From Lachnospiraceae bacterium (GTDB lineage Bacteria; Bacillota; Clostridia; Lachnospirales; Lachnospiraceae), in contig JAJQCQ010000093.1 of assembly GCA_021202635.1 (NCBI GenBank), forward strand, positions 62,001 through 126,000: a DNA stretch of 64,000 bases, written 5' to 3'. The translations under genes and the position numbers were made by a program. The notes under the pieces were generated by a model. The model was not told the origin of the DNA, made no database searches, and saw only the letters and a program-made list of their open reading frames with translations. Shown piece by piece: positions 54,302-63,507 of this stretch (positions are counted from its first letter, which is position 1; every line of letters begins with the position of its first letter).

Positions 54302-54330
54302 ACTATAATACGCGTTTTCCCTTTTGTCAA
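54302..54330 (-). promoter_or_regulatory. Promoter of the hrcA-grpE-dnaK-dnaJ operon
   Basis: TTGACA (54330-54325) and TATAGT (54307-54302) with a 17-base spacer on the minus strand, immediately upstream of CIRCE. Confidence 0.85.
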
Positions 54331-54431
54331 TAGCTTTTTTTGAAAAAATCTGGTATATTTTCTGATATCGTGGTAAAACAAAAACGAAAAGAATATTTAA
54401 GATTAATGGAAAGAGAAGGAATTTTAAAGGC

Positions 54432-55352
54432 ATGAAAAAAGGAACGATTGCGGCAATCACCACTGCACTCCTGTTAATCGCAGGACTGATTGGCCTTGCG
54501 GGCTACCTGACGGTCAGCTGGCAGGCCGATCAAGCTGCTTCTGAAGAGGAAAATACGCAGGCTGGGCAGGATGTAGATGCGCTGCTGCAGGAGCTCAGTG
54601 TCCTTCAGGACGGCGTTTCCGGTTCAGCTGAAAGCGAATCTCCGGGCGCCGACAGAGACAATCCGGGCGCCGAAACTTCGGCACTGTCTGCAGAAAGCAA
54701 TGCTTCGGCTGAGGAATATGAGAAAAACTCTGATTCACAGCTCTCAGAAGAAGACTCCAACCACACCATCCTTCTCCATGGCGAAGAGGAGACGGACAGG
54801 GAATCAGAGACGGAACCCGACACGGAATGGGTGCTGGAGCTTCTCGCAATCGAAGATACGCCAGTCATCTGGGTCGGCGATTCGCGCACCGTAGGCATGC
54901 AAAAAGCCCTCGGCGCATACACGGATGACCTATTCATCGGAGCGGCCGGCGAGGGCTATTCCTGGCTATGTGAAACCGGCATTCCCTTTTTGAAGTCAGC
55001 GATCAGCGACTACCCGGATCGTCCGGTTATTTTCAATATGGGAGTCAATGATTACGAAAACCTCTATAATTATATGGTACTCTACGCAGAAGTCACCGCC
55101 GAATATGCAGACACGGTTTTCTACTTTCTCTCTGTAAATCCGGTCGATGATGAAGCGGGGCTCTATGTTACGAACGCAGATATTGAAGATTTTAACTCAC
55201 ACCTTGAGAACACCTACCCGGATACGTATCTGGACAGCTACAGCTGCCTGCTGGAATCCGGCACAGAGACCATTGACGGGATCCACTACTCAGAAGAGGC
55301 CTACCGGCAGATTTATCTGTTTGTAAAAGATGCCCTCAAATCGGAAGCATAA
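54432..55352 (+). CDS. Membrane-anchored SGNH/GDSL-type hydrolase
   Basis: One membrane helix (about 7-30) and an acidic, Glu/Ser-rich linker (30-135) lead to an SGNH domain. Block I is IWVGDSRTVGMQ (Ser), the Asn is in VIFNMGVNDYENL, and the Asp/His pair is in TETIDGIHYSEEAYRQ. Such enzymes deacetylate or de-esterify cell-wall polymers or glycans outside the cell. The exact substrate is unknown. AAAGG precedes the ATG, and the gene is divergent from hrcA. Confidence 0.85.
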   Translation: MKKGTIAAITTALLLIAGLIGLAGYLTVSWQADQAASEEENTQAGQDVDALLQELSVLQDGVSGSAESESPGADRDNPGAETSALSAESNASAEEYEKNSDSQLSEEDSNHTILLHGEEETDRESETEPDTEWVLELLAIEDTPVIWVGDSRTVGMQKALGAYTDDLFIGAAGEGYSWLCETGIPFLKSAISDYPDRPVIFNMGVNDYENLYNYMVLYAEVTAEYADTVFYFLSVNPVDDEAGLYVTNADIEDFNSHLENTYPDTYLDSYSCLLESGTETIDGIHYSEEAYRQIYLFVKDALKSEA

Positions 55353-55357
55353 ATCAG

Positions 55358-55377
55358 GCAGGGGATTTTCCCTGCCC
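55358..55377. terminator. Hairpin between two convergent genes
   Basis: GGCAGGG and CCCTGCC form a perfect stem around GATTTT, six bases after the SGNH gene stop and before the serine hydrolase stop. The T tract is weak. Confidence 0.5.
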
Positions 55378-55421
55378 GTTCCATGTCTGCTGCGAGTGAC
55401 AAAGCCACCGCATTCCTTTCT

Positions 55422-57008
55422 TTAATTCAGGTATTCATATACCGTACTGGATATGCTCTTAATCCCCCGGATCGCCGTATACTCGCTCACGCCGGAGGAA
55501 AAGACGCAGATCACATAATCCGTCTTCTCTCCAAATACAATCGCGATATCGTGCTGTGTCGTCGAGGTCTCCCCCGTCTTATTCGCAACTTTAATGCCGG
55601 ACGGAACCCCTGCCGGAATCTTATAGCGCCTCTCCTGTGCCAGAAGCAGATTCAGCATTTTCTGCGAATAGGCTTTTGAGACACAGGTTCCATTATAGAT
55701 TGCTTCCAGAAGCAGGCCGCAGTCTTTCGCCGATGAGACGTTCTTGCTGCCATCGCTCGTGCTGGAGGAGGAGGAAGGGTGCAGCGTATGATGAACTGCC
55801 GTACTGGTGTAGCTATTCGCTTTCAGATAGCTGTTAACGACAGCCGCGCCATTCAGAAAGCTGCTGCCGGAGGAGCTCTGTCTGCGCACCAGCTCATTAT
55901 ATGCCTCATTGCTGCTGACTGTAATCATGGATGTCAGCAGGCTTGTAATCGTCGAAGTTTCCGACATACGTCCATTCGCGATCTCATTATAGACGGATGC
56001 CATCACAAACACCTTGATTGTACTGGCCGGATACATGGTGCAGTCATTCACGCTCAGGACATCCCCTGTCTCCAGATTCTTTACATAGACCGACCAGGTG
56101 CCGCCATACGAACTGACCATGGAGGAAATGGTCTTCTTCAGACTGCTCAGTACCATCTCCTCCGCTTCGCATTTGCGTCCATCCGAGTCCACGTAGGAGC
56201 CATCCGCTACCTGCCGGCTTTTCGCAATCCTTCCGTTCGATAACAGATAATAACCATCCTGCCAGCAGTCTGTCAGCATCTTTCCATTTGAATCAATATA
56301 ATATTGATACCCATTATAAGTAATCCACCCCGCCTGCCGGATGAGGACGCCGTTCGTGCCGCCGAAATAATATTTTCCATTAAAAGTCACAGAGCCGACT
56401 GTCTGCGATACCTGATGAAACTTCTGTGTCGTGTTCAGCTTCCCGCTGCTGTTGAAATAATAATAGCCGTTAAACGTCACGCCATCGACCTTTTTATTGG
56501 AAAACAGGCGCACCTGCACGCCGGAGGTATTCAGCTTTCCGTATGCCTGCACATAATAATAACCGCTAAAGGTCTTTGCATTACAGGTCTGAGTGGAAAT
56601 CTTTGTCAGTCCGGCCGCAGTCTTCGGGAACCGCCCATTGCTGTTGGTATAATAATACCCCTTAAACGTTACGCCGTTCACCGTTGTTTTCAGATAATAA
56701 ACCGCTTTTTTCCGGATCAGCTTTCCGTTGCTGTCAAACATATAATATCCGCTCTGCAGCACCTCATTCTTTTTGATCGACAGATACTGGAGACCGGTCA
56801 GCGCGTTTCCATCCGCATCCCGCAGATACCACCGCTCGCCCTTCTGCACCAGATAGCTGCCGCTTCCGTCCCTGAAAGAATACACGGTCCGCTCCGAAGA
56901 AGCGGTCGCACTGTCTGCGGCCCGCACAGGAATGCCATACAGCATCCAGAAGGACATGAAAACTAAAACGCATAACACTGCCCACAGGGATTTTTTCCCA
57001 CACGTCAT
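55422..57008 (-). CDS. Secreted serine hydrolase (beta-lactamase-like) with cell-wall-binding repeats
   Basis: A signal peptide ends near VRAADS. Residues about 45-280 are choline-binding-type repeats (GYYYFNSSGKLN-like units about 20-25 long). The catalytic domain (about 290-525) is class A beta-lactamase-like: SxxK in YPASTIKVFVMAS, SSNEAYNELVR as SxN-like, and KTG in VANKTGETSTTQHDIAIVFG. It probably acts on or near peptidoglycan; antibiotic hydrolysis is not implied. GGGAGG precedes the ATG. Confidence 0.87.
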   Translation of the reverse strand: MTCGKKSLWAVLCVLVFMSFWMLYGIPVRAADSATASSERTVYSFRDGSGSYLVQKGERWYLRDADGNALTGLQYLSIKKNEVLQSGYYMFDSNGKLIRKKAVYYLKTTVNGVTFKGYYYTNSNGRFPKTAAGLTKISTQTCNAKTFSGYYYVQAYGKLNTSGVQVRLFSNKKVDGVTFNGYYYFNSSGKLNTTQKFHQVSQTVGSVTFNGKYYFGGTNGVLIRQAGWITYNGYQYYIDSNGKMLTDCWQDGYYLLSNGRIAKSRQVADGSYVDSDGRKCEAEEMVLSSLKKTISSMVSSYGGTWSVYVKNLETGDVLSVNDCTMYPASTIKVFVMASVYNEIANGRMSETSTITSLLTSMITVSSNEAYNELVRRQSSSGSSFLNGAAVVNSYLKANSYTSTAVHHTLHPSSSSSTSDGSKNVSSAKDCGLLLEAIYNGTCVSKAYSQKMLNLLLAQERRYKIPAGVPSGIKVANKTGETSTTQHDIAIVFGEKTDYVICVFSSGVSEYTAIRGIKSISSTVYEYLN

Positions 57009-57086
57009 ATCTGTTTCCTCCCTTTTCTTTTCTGACGCATAACCAAAAACAGGTGAAACAGTACCCGTTTTCCAGTCATATAAAAT

Positions 57087-57115
57087 ATAATAACGTATCC
57101 GTTTATGAATTACAA
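57087..57115 (-). promoter_or_regulatory. Promoter for the serine hydrolase gene
   Basis: TTGTAA (57115-57110) and TATTAT (57092-57087) on the minus strand with a 17-base spacer. The rest of the 322-base gap is AT-rich and holds only this and the terminator below. Confidence 0.5.
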
Positions 57116-57210
57116 GAAAAAGATAAGGAAAAGATAAGAAAATAATAAGGAATTGATTCTCGTTCCTGAATAATTCAAAAAGACTTTTTTATATAAAAAT
57201 ACGGGTACGG

Positions 57211-57255
57211 GAAAAGAAAACAGGTGCCAGAGATCCCTGAGAACCTCTGACACCC
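57211..57255 (-). terminator. Terminator of the large surface protein gene
   Basis: GGTGTCAGAG pairs with CTCTGGCACC (one G-T or mismatch) and TGTTTTCTTTTC follows on the minus strand. Confidence 0.7.
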
Positions 57256-57330
57256 GTTCTGTCGCTGCTTTGCTGTTCTGTTTTTTTATCAGACTGGGGA
57301 CCTATTCGGAGCAGTTACTCAGACTGCTTT

Positions 57331-60300
57331 TTATTCCGCATTCGTATACAGCTGACCAGCCACTACCAGGAAAGTGGCACCGTCATATTCGATCGTCCCA
57401 TTATAGCCGGATGCGAGGACGCCGTTGACGACATAGAAGAATTCTCCGTCGTACAGCGCTACCTGTGTCACATTCTGCACCTGGCCGGCCGCAAGGAAAT
57501 ACCACTGGTTGTCTCCGCCGACCGCCACATCATTCAGCCACAGTCCGTTGTAATCCAGAACCAGTCTGCCGGCAGCTACAAGGAAGGTGGCCCCATCATA
57601 AGGAATCAGACCATTCACCTCTGTATCCAGAATGCCGTCCGTGATATAGAACCACTCGCCGTCATACAGAGCCAGTCCCGTGTACTGCAGCTGAACCTGT
57701 CCGTATGCTACAAAGTACCAAACATCCTCATACAGGCAAAGCCCGTTTGCGTCCTTGTCAACCAGATTTCCGTTGATAAAGAACAGGCTTCCATCATAAG
57801 AAACCACGCCGCTGTAATTGCCTGAGCATACACCATTCTCATAGTAACGGAACACATTATCGCTGTCCAGGGTCAGACCATCCTTTACCTCTGCTGAAGA
57901 AGAGGAAGAGGATGACGAGGAAGAAGACGCTTTTTCAATTGTAAACGTCTCGGTAAGCGTTCCGCCGTAAGTACCGGTGCCAACAATCGTAACCGTAGCT
58001 GTGCCGACAGAAACATTGTCGCTGTAATAAACGACATAGTCTGTTCCCTCAGTCAGAACCGTGCCGTCCGCCGCAGTCACGGTAACCTCCGGTGTCTGCG
58101 CCGTTCCGTCATAGGTATAGCTGGTCTCGGAAAGCTCCACCGTACAATCGCTGAGGTCTGTCTGCCAGGAAAGTCCGCCGTAGTATGCCTCAATATCCGC
58201 GTAATTCGAGCTGCCAATCGTGACCGTCGGAGCCACTGCGTCTCCATTTTCGTCTGTCTCAGGAACCGCACTTTCCAGGGTAAAGCTTAACGTGCTGCCA
58301 ATCGTCGTCTCCGAGAGCAGGGTATAGGTTGTACGCCCAACCTTATACGTAATCGTGATCGTCGCGTCCTGAATATCTGAAGGTATTTCACTGTCCAGCG
58401 TGAACACAGAATTCTCCTCGCTGAACATGCCGCTGATGGCGGTCTCCGTGTAATCCGGCTTTACGTAAATACCATCCGCGAAGCTGTATACATAAGAGGC
58501 ATCCGGTACAATAAAGGTCACGGTGCTGATCGTTTTTCCAACCAGCCCGGCCGTATTGGCGTCATCCGCATTAAACGCGAACTCATAAGTCTGTACCCAG
58601 ATATTGTTCATATGGGTCAGTCCATAGCTGGCACCGTCTGTCGTCGTCACAAGGATTCCAAGGATGTTCGAGCCAACCGCAAAGCCCTCATCACTTCTTG
58701 TGTTTCTCAGATAAGAGGTGCTGCTCTCGGTAATCGCTACCAGATAATCTCCCCAGTTGCTGCTTGTGCTTAGCTCCGCCGTCGCATCTGTCACCGTTGC
58801 CGCCACACTCAGAGTAGTCGCGATAACGCCATTCGCGTTCACCGTCCAATACTGTGCCGGGATATCCGCGTCTTCCTCATTCGCGGTGATCAGTGCTTTC
58901 TGTTCGGATGTTACGCTCGGAAGTACCTTTACCGGAACGTTTGTCACACCATAAATCGTATAGCCGTCATCCGTCACTTCCGATGTTGACTCATTTGCAA
59001 ACATAGTACTTTTTCCGGTGGTCGCGGAGCTTACCGCGTCAACCGAAGAAGCGTCATCTACGAGGAAGGAGTAAAACTCCTCATACGTCAGGGTCATTGT
59101 GCCGTAATACGGTGTCGCGGCTTCGATCAGCTCTGTCAGTTCGGAGATGATATCCGCGGCTTCCGAAGCGCTGCCATTGTTATTCAGGATCTCCTGCCCC
59201 TCTTCCGCATGAGCGGCCAGAGTCTCGTATCTGTACGCCGGGTCCTCGGCAGTGGTTACCAGCTCGTTCGCCTCAGCAACAAGCGCCGTCAGCTCCGTCT
59301 GCTGCCAGTCAAACATCGGATAGCTGACCGTGATATCTGAATAGGTGGAGCTGCTGATCGTAACGGTCGGCACTGTCTCATCCGGTACGCTTTCGTCCGA
59401 AAGAGCCGTGCCCAGCGTAAAGGTTCTGCTGGTTCCCACTTCAGTCGCACTCAATAAGGTATACGTCGTGCGGCTGACTTTGTAAGTAATACTGATCGTC
59501 GCGTCCTCGATGGAAGAGGAAAGCTCAGCATCAAGCGTAAACTGCGTTCCATCGGAGTTAAAGCTGCCAGTGATCTCATCAGCTGCCGCCGGTTTTACAT
59601 AGATGCCGTCCGCAAAGCTGTATACATACAGTCCTTCCGGCACAATATAGGTAACTGTGCTGATGGTCTCGCCCACCAGTCCCGCCGTGTTCGCGTCGTC
59701 TGCGTTGAACGCGAACTCGTAGGTCTGCACCCAGATATTATTCATGTGAGTCAGACCATAGCTGTTGCCTTCCTCCGTCGTCACCACGATTCCCATAATA
59801 TTGGAGCCAACCGCGAAGCCCTCATCGCTTCTCGTATTTCTTAAGTTTGATGTGCTGGTCTCTGTGATCGCTACCAGATAATCGCCCCAGTTGCTGCTCG
59901 TACTGAGGGTCGCCGTCGCATCCGTCACGGTCGCTTTCGTCTCCAGAGAAGGCGCTGTCACGGTGCTTCCGCTCACTGTCCAATACTGTACTCCATCCTC
60001 AGCTGTTTCCGGATCCTCATTGAAGGTAACAGACGCCAGCAAAGCTTCTGACGCTCCTTCTTCTACATACACCGGCACCTTTACGCCATAAATCGTATAG
60101 CCGCTCTCCGTCACCTCCGACGTATACTCGTTCGCAAACATCGCGCTCTTTCCGGTTGTCGCGGAGCTCACCGCATCTACAGAAGAGACGCCAAACCCAA
60201 GCATGGAATAAAACTCCGCGTAAGTCATGGAAAGCGTACCATACCCGGAGGTCACCGTTTCAGCGATTTCGGTCTCTGTTTCAGTTTCTGTTTCAGTCTC

Positions 60301-60696
60301 TGTTTCCAGTTCTGTTTCGGAAGCCGCATCAATCAGCGCTTCTGTATCCAGATCATCTCCTGTGTATTCTTCCACAGACACAACAAGAGCCACATCCGAA
60401 CTTCCGCCATCTGCCTCTCCATCCGTATACGCACCCTCATCAGCGGAATCATTCACAGCATCCGCCTCTGTGATCTCATCCATACCTGTGTCCTCAGACT
60501 CATCAGCCGCCGATGCGGCCGCATCGTCCGCCTCTGCCGCCGCATCCTCTTCCGAATCCAGAATCACTTCTGTACCTGCATCCAAAATCTCACCGGACAA
60601 GTCTGCTTCCGCCGCCAGTGACGGGCAGCCAGACAGTACCATAGACGCCGACAGGATCACGGCCGCCGTCTTTGCTGCAAAATTTCTTTTTCGCAT
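57331..60696 (-). CDS. Large secreted surface protein with duplicated Tp47-like modules and wall-binding repeats
   Basis: The signal peptide (to about SLAAEA) is followed by an acidic stalk (30-145). Two tandem modules of about 390 residues follow (about 148-540 and 545-930), both with SSVDAVSSATTGKS, LSTSSNWGDYLVAITE, TRSDEGFAVGSN and YGLTHMNNIWVQTYEFAFNA; the last block resembles the Treponema Tp47 lipoprotein. An Ig-like domain (SYTYDGTAQTPEVTVTAADG), a run of Ser and about eight wall-binding repeats (VALYDGEFFYVVNGVLASGY) end the protein. The lack of LPxTG suggests non-covalent attachment. Function unknown. AAAGGAG precedes the ATG. Confidence 0.8.
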   Translation of the reverse strand: MRKRNFAAKTAAVILSASMVLSGCPSLAAEADLSGEILDAGTEVILDSEEDAAAEADDAAASAADESEDTGMDEITEADAVNDSADEGAYTDGEADGGSSDVALVVSVEEYTGDDLDTEALIDAASETELETETETETETETEIAETVTSGYGTLSMTYAEFYSMLGFGVSSVDAVSSATTGKSAMFANEYTSEVTESGYTIYGVKVPVYVEEGASEALLASVTFNEDPETAEDGVQYWTVSGSTVTAPSLETKATVTDATATLSTSSNWGDYLVAITETSTSNLRNTRSDEGFAVGSNIMGIVVTTEEGNSYGLTHMNNIWVQTYEFAFNADDANTAGLVGETISTVTYIVPEGLYVYSFADGIYVKPAAADEITGSFNSDGTQFTLDAELSSSIEDATISITYKVSRTTYTLLSATEVGTSRTFTLGTALSDESVPDETVPTVTISSSTYSDITVSYPMFDWQQTELTALVAEANELVTTAEDPAYRYETLAAHAEEGQEILNNNGSASEAADIISELTELIEAATPYYGTMTLTYEEFYSFLVDDASSVDAVSSATTGKSTMFANESTSEVTDDGYTIYGVTNVPVKVLPSVTSEQKALITANEEDADIPAQYWTVNANGVIATTLSVAATVTDATAELSTSSNWGDYLVAITESSTSYLRNTRSDEGFAVGSNILGILVTTTDGASYGLTHMNNIWVQTYEFAFNADDANTAGLVGKTISTVTFIVPDASYVYSFADGIYVKPDYTETAISGMFSEENSVFTLDSEIPSDIQDATITITYKVGRTTYTLLSETTIGSTLSFTLESAVPETDENGDAVAPTVTIGSSNYADIEAYYGGLSWQTDLSDCTVELSETSYTYDGTAQTPEVTVTAADGTVLTEGTDYVVYYSDNVSVGTATVTIVGTGTYGGTLTETFTIEKASSSSSSSSSSSAEVKDGLTLDSDNVFRYYENGVCSGNYSGVVSYDGSLFFINGNLVDKDANGLCLYEDVWYFVAYGQVQLQYTGLALYDGEWFYITDGILDTEVNGLIPYDGATFLVAAGRLVLDYNGLWLNDVAVGGDNQWYFLAAGQVQNVTQVALYDGEFFYVVNGVLASGYNGTIEYDGATFLVVAGQLYTNAE

Positions 60697-60833
60697 ATTC
60701 TCTCCTTTCTCTCAATAAAAATCCCGGTTTTGATCGGTCATCCATATGACAATATACGTCCAAACACCGGAATAAAAATATGTGCCTTAGTAAGTTTCCT
60801 CTTATTTCAGTTAGAGATAACTTACCGAAAGAT

Positions 60834-60862
60834 ACAATATACCCATCTTTCCATTCTGTCAA
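60834..60862 (-). promoter_or_regulatory. Promoter of the surface protein gene
   Basis: TTGACA (60862-60857) and TATTGT (60839-60834) on the minus strand with a 17-base spacer, giving a leader of about 130 bases. Confidence 0.6.
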
Positions 60863-60987
60863 GAAATTTTTTCCATGAGAAAAACAAAAGAAGAAATAGT
60901 AGAAATGGGATCACTTTCCTATTGGACAAAAAATCGGTCTCCGCCGCACGAGCGAAGACCAATTGCCAGTCATTTATCAAGTCGTAA

Positions 60988-61998
60988 TTACATCAGACCT
61001 TTACCACAGATTTCATCAATCCGCCGCAGCTCTTCCGCCGTAAAATCCACACGTGCGGTAATGGAAACATTCTCTGTAATCTGCTCCGTGTGGGAAGCAC
61101 CGATCAGGACCGAACACACCTCATCGTCCTTCAGAATCCAGGAAAGCGCCATCTGCGCGAGGGTCTGCCCACGTCTCTGTGCCAGTTCATTTAAGGCCCG
61201 GATCTGATTCAGACGTTCTTCGGTCAGGTCATCCGCCCTCAGAAACCGCCCATCCCGGGCAATCCGGCTGTCCGCTGGAATCCCCTGAAGATATTTGTCC
61301 GTCAGAAGCCCCTGCGCCAGCGGACTGAACGCGATGATCCCCAGTCCGGCCTCTTTGCAGCATGTTTTTACGCCGTCCTCCTCAATCCCGCGGTCGAAGA
61401 TGGAATACCGCCGCTGGTTAACGATCAGCGGGCAGTGAAGCTCGTCCATGATCGCCTTCGCGCGGAGCGTATACTCCTCATTATAATTGGAAATCCCGGC
61501 GTATAGCGCCTTGCCGCTTCGCACAATCGATGCGAGTGCTTCCATCGTCTCCTCAAGCGGCGTCCCGGGATCCATGCGATGATGGTAAAAAATATCCACA
61601 TAAGGAAGTCCGAGTCGTTTCAGACTCTGATCAATACTTGCGGTGAGGTATTTTTTACTCCCCCAGTCGCCGTACGGTCCCGGCCACATATCATAGCCGG
61701 CCTTTGTCGTGATGACAAGCTCATCCCGGTAGGGCACAAAATCTTCGCGCAGAATCCTGCCAAGGTTCTCCTCCGCGCTGCCATAGACCGGCCCGTAATT
61801 GTTCGCCAGGTCGAACTGTGTGATGCCCAGATCAAAGGCCGTGCGGCACATGGCTTTCATGGTGTCGTAATTGTCTTTGCTGCCGAAGTTATGCCAGAAG
61901 CCAAGAGATACGGCCGGAAACTTCAGGCCACTTCGACCCACACGGTTGTATTTCATCGTTTCATAGCGGCGGTCACTCGCCACGTAAACATCTGCCAT
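60988..61998 (-). CDS. Aldo/keto reductase, L-glyceraldehyde-3-phosphate reductase-like
   Basis: The TIM barrel has the AKR tetrad: Asp in FDLANNYGPVYGSAEE with Tyr, Lys in ELVITTKAGYDMWPGPYGDW and His in YVDIFYHHRMDPGTPLEET. NADPH binding is suggested by SVLIGASHTEQITENV. The WPGPYGDWGSKKYL segment is typical of the YghZ/Gpr branch, which reduces L-glyceraldehyde 3-phosphate or methylglyoxal. The 336 residues match. GAGGAGG precedes the ATG. Confidence 0.9.
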   Translation of the reverse strand: MADVYVASDRRYETMKYNRVGRSGLKFPAVSLGFWHNFGSKDNYDTMKAMCRTAFDLGITQFDLANNYGPVYGSAEENLGRILREDFVPYRDELVITTKAGYDMWPGPYGDWGSKKYLTASIDQSLKRLGLPYVDIFYHHRMDPGTPLEETMEALASIVRSGKALYAGISNYNEEYTLRAKAIMDELHCPLIVNQRRYSIFDRGIEEDGVKTCCKEAGLGIIAFSPLAQGLLTDKYLQGIPADSRIARDGRFLRADDLTEERLNQIRALNELAQRRGQTLAQMALSWILKDDEVCSVLIGASHTEQITENVSITARVDFTAEELRRIDEICGKGLM

Positions 61999-62375
61999 GA
62001 TATCCTCCTCTTCTCATGAAACACTCCGCCTCCCGCAGCAAGTGCGTAGTGCGGGTCTGACCAGCAGCCTTCCCACACTTGACCCTCCCGCAGGCGGTTC
62101 CGGAATCTTCTCCGCGCAGCGATCGCTTTCCCCATTCCATGCGCCTGCGGGATTTCTTAAGATTCTTTATCTTTCTTTCATTTTCCTTTCACACAATTTC
62201 CACATCCCCCTGTTAGACTGTCACCATCAAAGGAAGTCACCCGGGTGGTTGCAATACAGAGAATCATGTGGACTGGCTTCAACAAAAAACTCTCCCGGCC
62301 GCGGTTACCGGACTTCATAACATATGGCGGCAGCAGACGGCAGGGTTCACATACACCTTCTTATCCATGTTTTCC
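61999..62375. other. Gap without a recognisable gene
   Basis: The region between the activase and aldo/keto reductase genes has a GC-rich palindromic part (62025-62160, with CTCCCGCAG and CTGCGGGA inverted blocks) that resembles the family A repeats loosely. It then has an AT-rich stretch and an unassigned plus-strand segment ending in a terminator. Open frames here lack ribosome sites and conserved residues. Confidence 0.4.
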
Positions 62376-62402
62376 GGACACCCAGATCGGGTGTCCGTTT
62401 TC
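62376..62402 (+). terminator. Orphan plus-strand terminator
   Basis: GGACACCC and GGGTGTCC form a perfect stem around AGATC, followed by GTTTTC. There is no plus-strand gene upstream, so it may end a small RNA from about 62215 or serve the minus strand as a hairpin. Confidence 0.55.
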
Positions 62403-62434
62403 ATGTGCCCAGCCGTGCCGGATGCTGTTACAGG

Positions 62435-63507
62435 TTACACCGCTTTGCGGTGCATCACGTCGCCTCTCTCGCAGCGGTTCCCCCACCCGTCGATCAGGGT
62501 TCCATCACGGTAAACACAGATGATCTCGCAGTTATTCGAACAGCGGCCACACTTCGCCTCACGGGTTTTAAACTCCACATTTTCCATGGAAAAATCGAAT
62601 TCCCGGCGGTCACTGCCGCTTTTAGCGAGGAGTGCCGCGCCGATCGCACCCATCAGATGGCCGTTTTCATCGACCCTGACCTTACAGCCGAGCGCCTTTT
62701 CAAAGGCAGCGACCACGCCGATGTTTTTACTGACTCCGCCCTGAAAGACCACCGGGGAGACGATGCGCTTGCCTTTCCCGACGTTATTCAGATAATTGGC
62801 CACCACCGCCTGGCAGAGTCCCGCGACAATGTCTTCTTTGGAATGCCCCATCTGAATCTTGTGCACGAGATCAGACTCCGCAAATACAGTACAGCGCGCG
62901 GCGATCTGGGTCGGATGCTTTGACTGCAGAGCAAGCTCCCCCATCTCTTCGACCTCCAGTCCCAGCCGGCGGGACTGGCTGGAAAGAAACGCACCGGTGC
63001 CGGCCGCACAGAGCGTATTCATCGCATAATCAACGGCGACGCCATTTTCTACAAGGATAATCTTCGAATCCTGGCCGCCGATTTCCAGGATCGTACGTGT
63101 TTCCGGGTAAAAGGATGTCGTGCCGACCGCATGGGCGGTGATCTCATTTTTACCATGGTAGCACCTGTAATGGTACCTGCCAGACGGCGCGCGCTGCCGG
63201 TCGTACCGGTTGCAACCACGCGGTACGAGGTCTTGTCAAACTGCTGCTCCAGAAGAGAGACCAGCTGCTTGACCGCACCAATCGGATTGCCCTCCGTCCA
63301 GATATAAGCGCTGGCAAGGATTTCCTTCTTATCATTTAAAATCACACCCTTGGTGGAGATAGAGCCAACATCAATCCCCAGGTATGCGTCCCGTTTCCGG
63401 CCCTCCGCTGCATTTTGTACCAGATCATTCCTCCAGCCGGCCACAGCCTTACCGTCTGCTGCGCCGCTGACCAGATCGGCAGTAAGACCATTCATTGGTT
63501 TGCTCAT
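62435..63507 (-). pseudogene. 2-hydroxyacyl-CoA dehydratase activase (BadF/BadG/HgdC-type), frameshifted
   Basis: The first part (YLGIDVGSISTKGVIL, then GTTGSARRLAGTITGATMVK) and the second part (YAMNTLCAAGTGAFLSSQSR, VFQGGVSKNIGVVAAFEKAL, CGRCSNNCEI) are both ASKHA-ATPase activase. They are joined by one extra A at a run of five (63147-63151 as T), giving NEITAHAVGTTSFYPETRTI in between. The Cys of the bridging 4Fe-4S cluster are present. Activases hand an electron to the dehydratase at ATP cost. The ATG at 63507 overlaps the preceding stop (ATGA). Probably intact in the living cell. Confidence 0.85.

Noticed and set aside
57331-60696. Sortase-anchored protein
   Set aside because: No LPxTG motif or C-terminal membrane segment is present; wall-binding repeats end the protein.
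60227-60718. Plus-strand Ser/Val-rich repeat protein
   Set aside because: It mirrors the acidic Glu/Thr stalk of the surface protein on the opposite strand.
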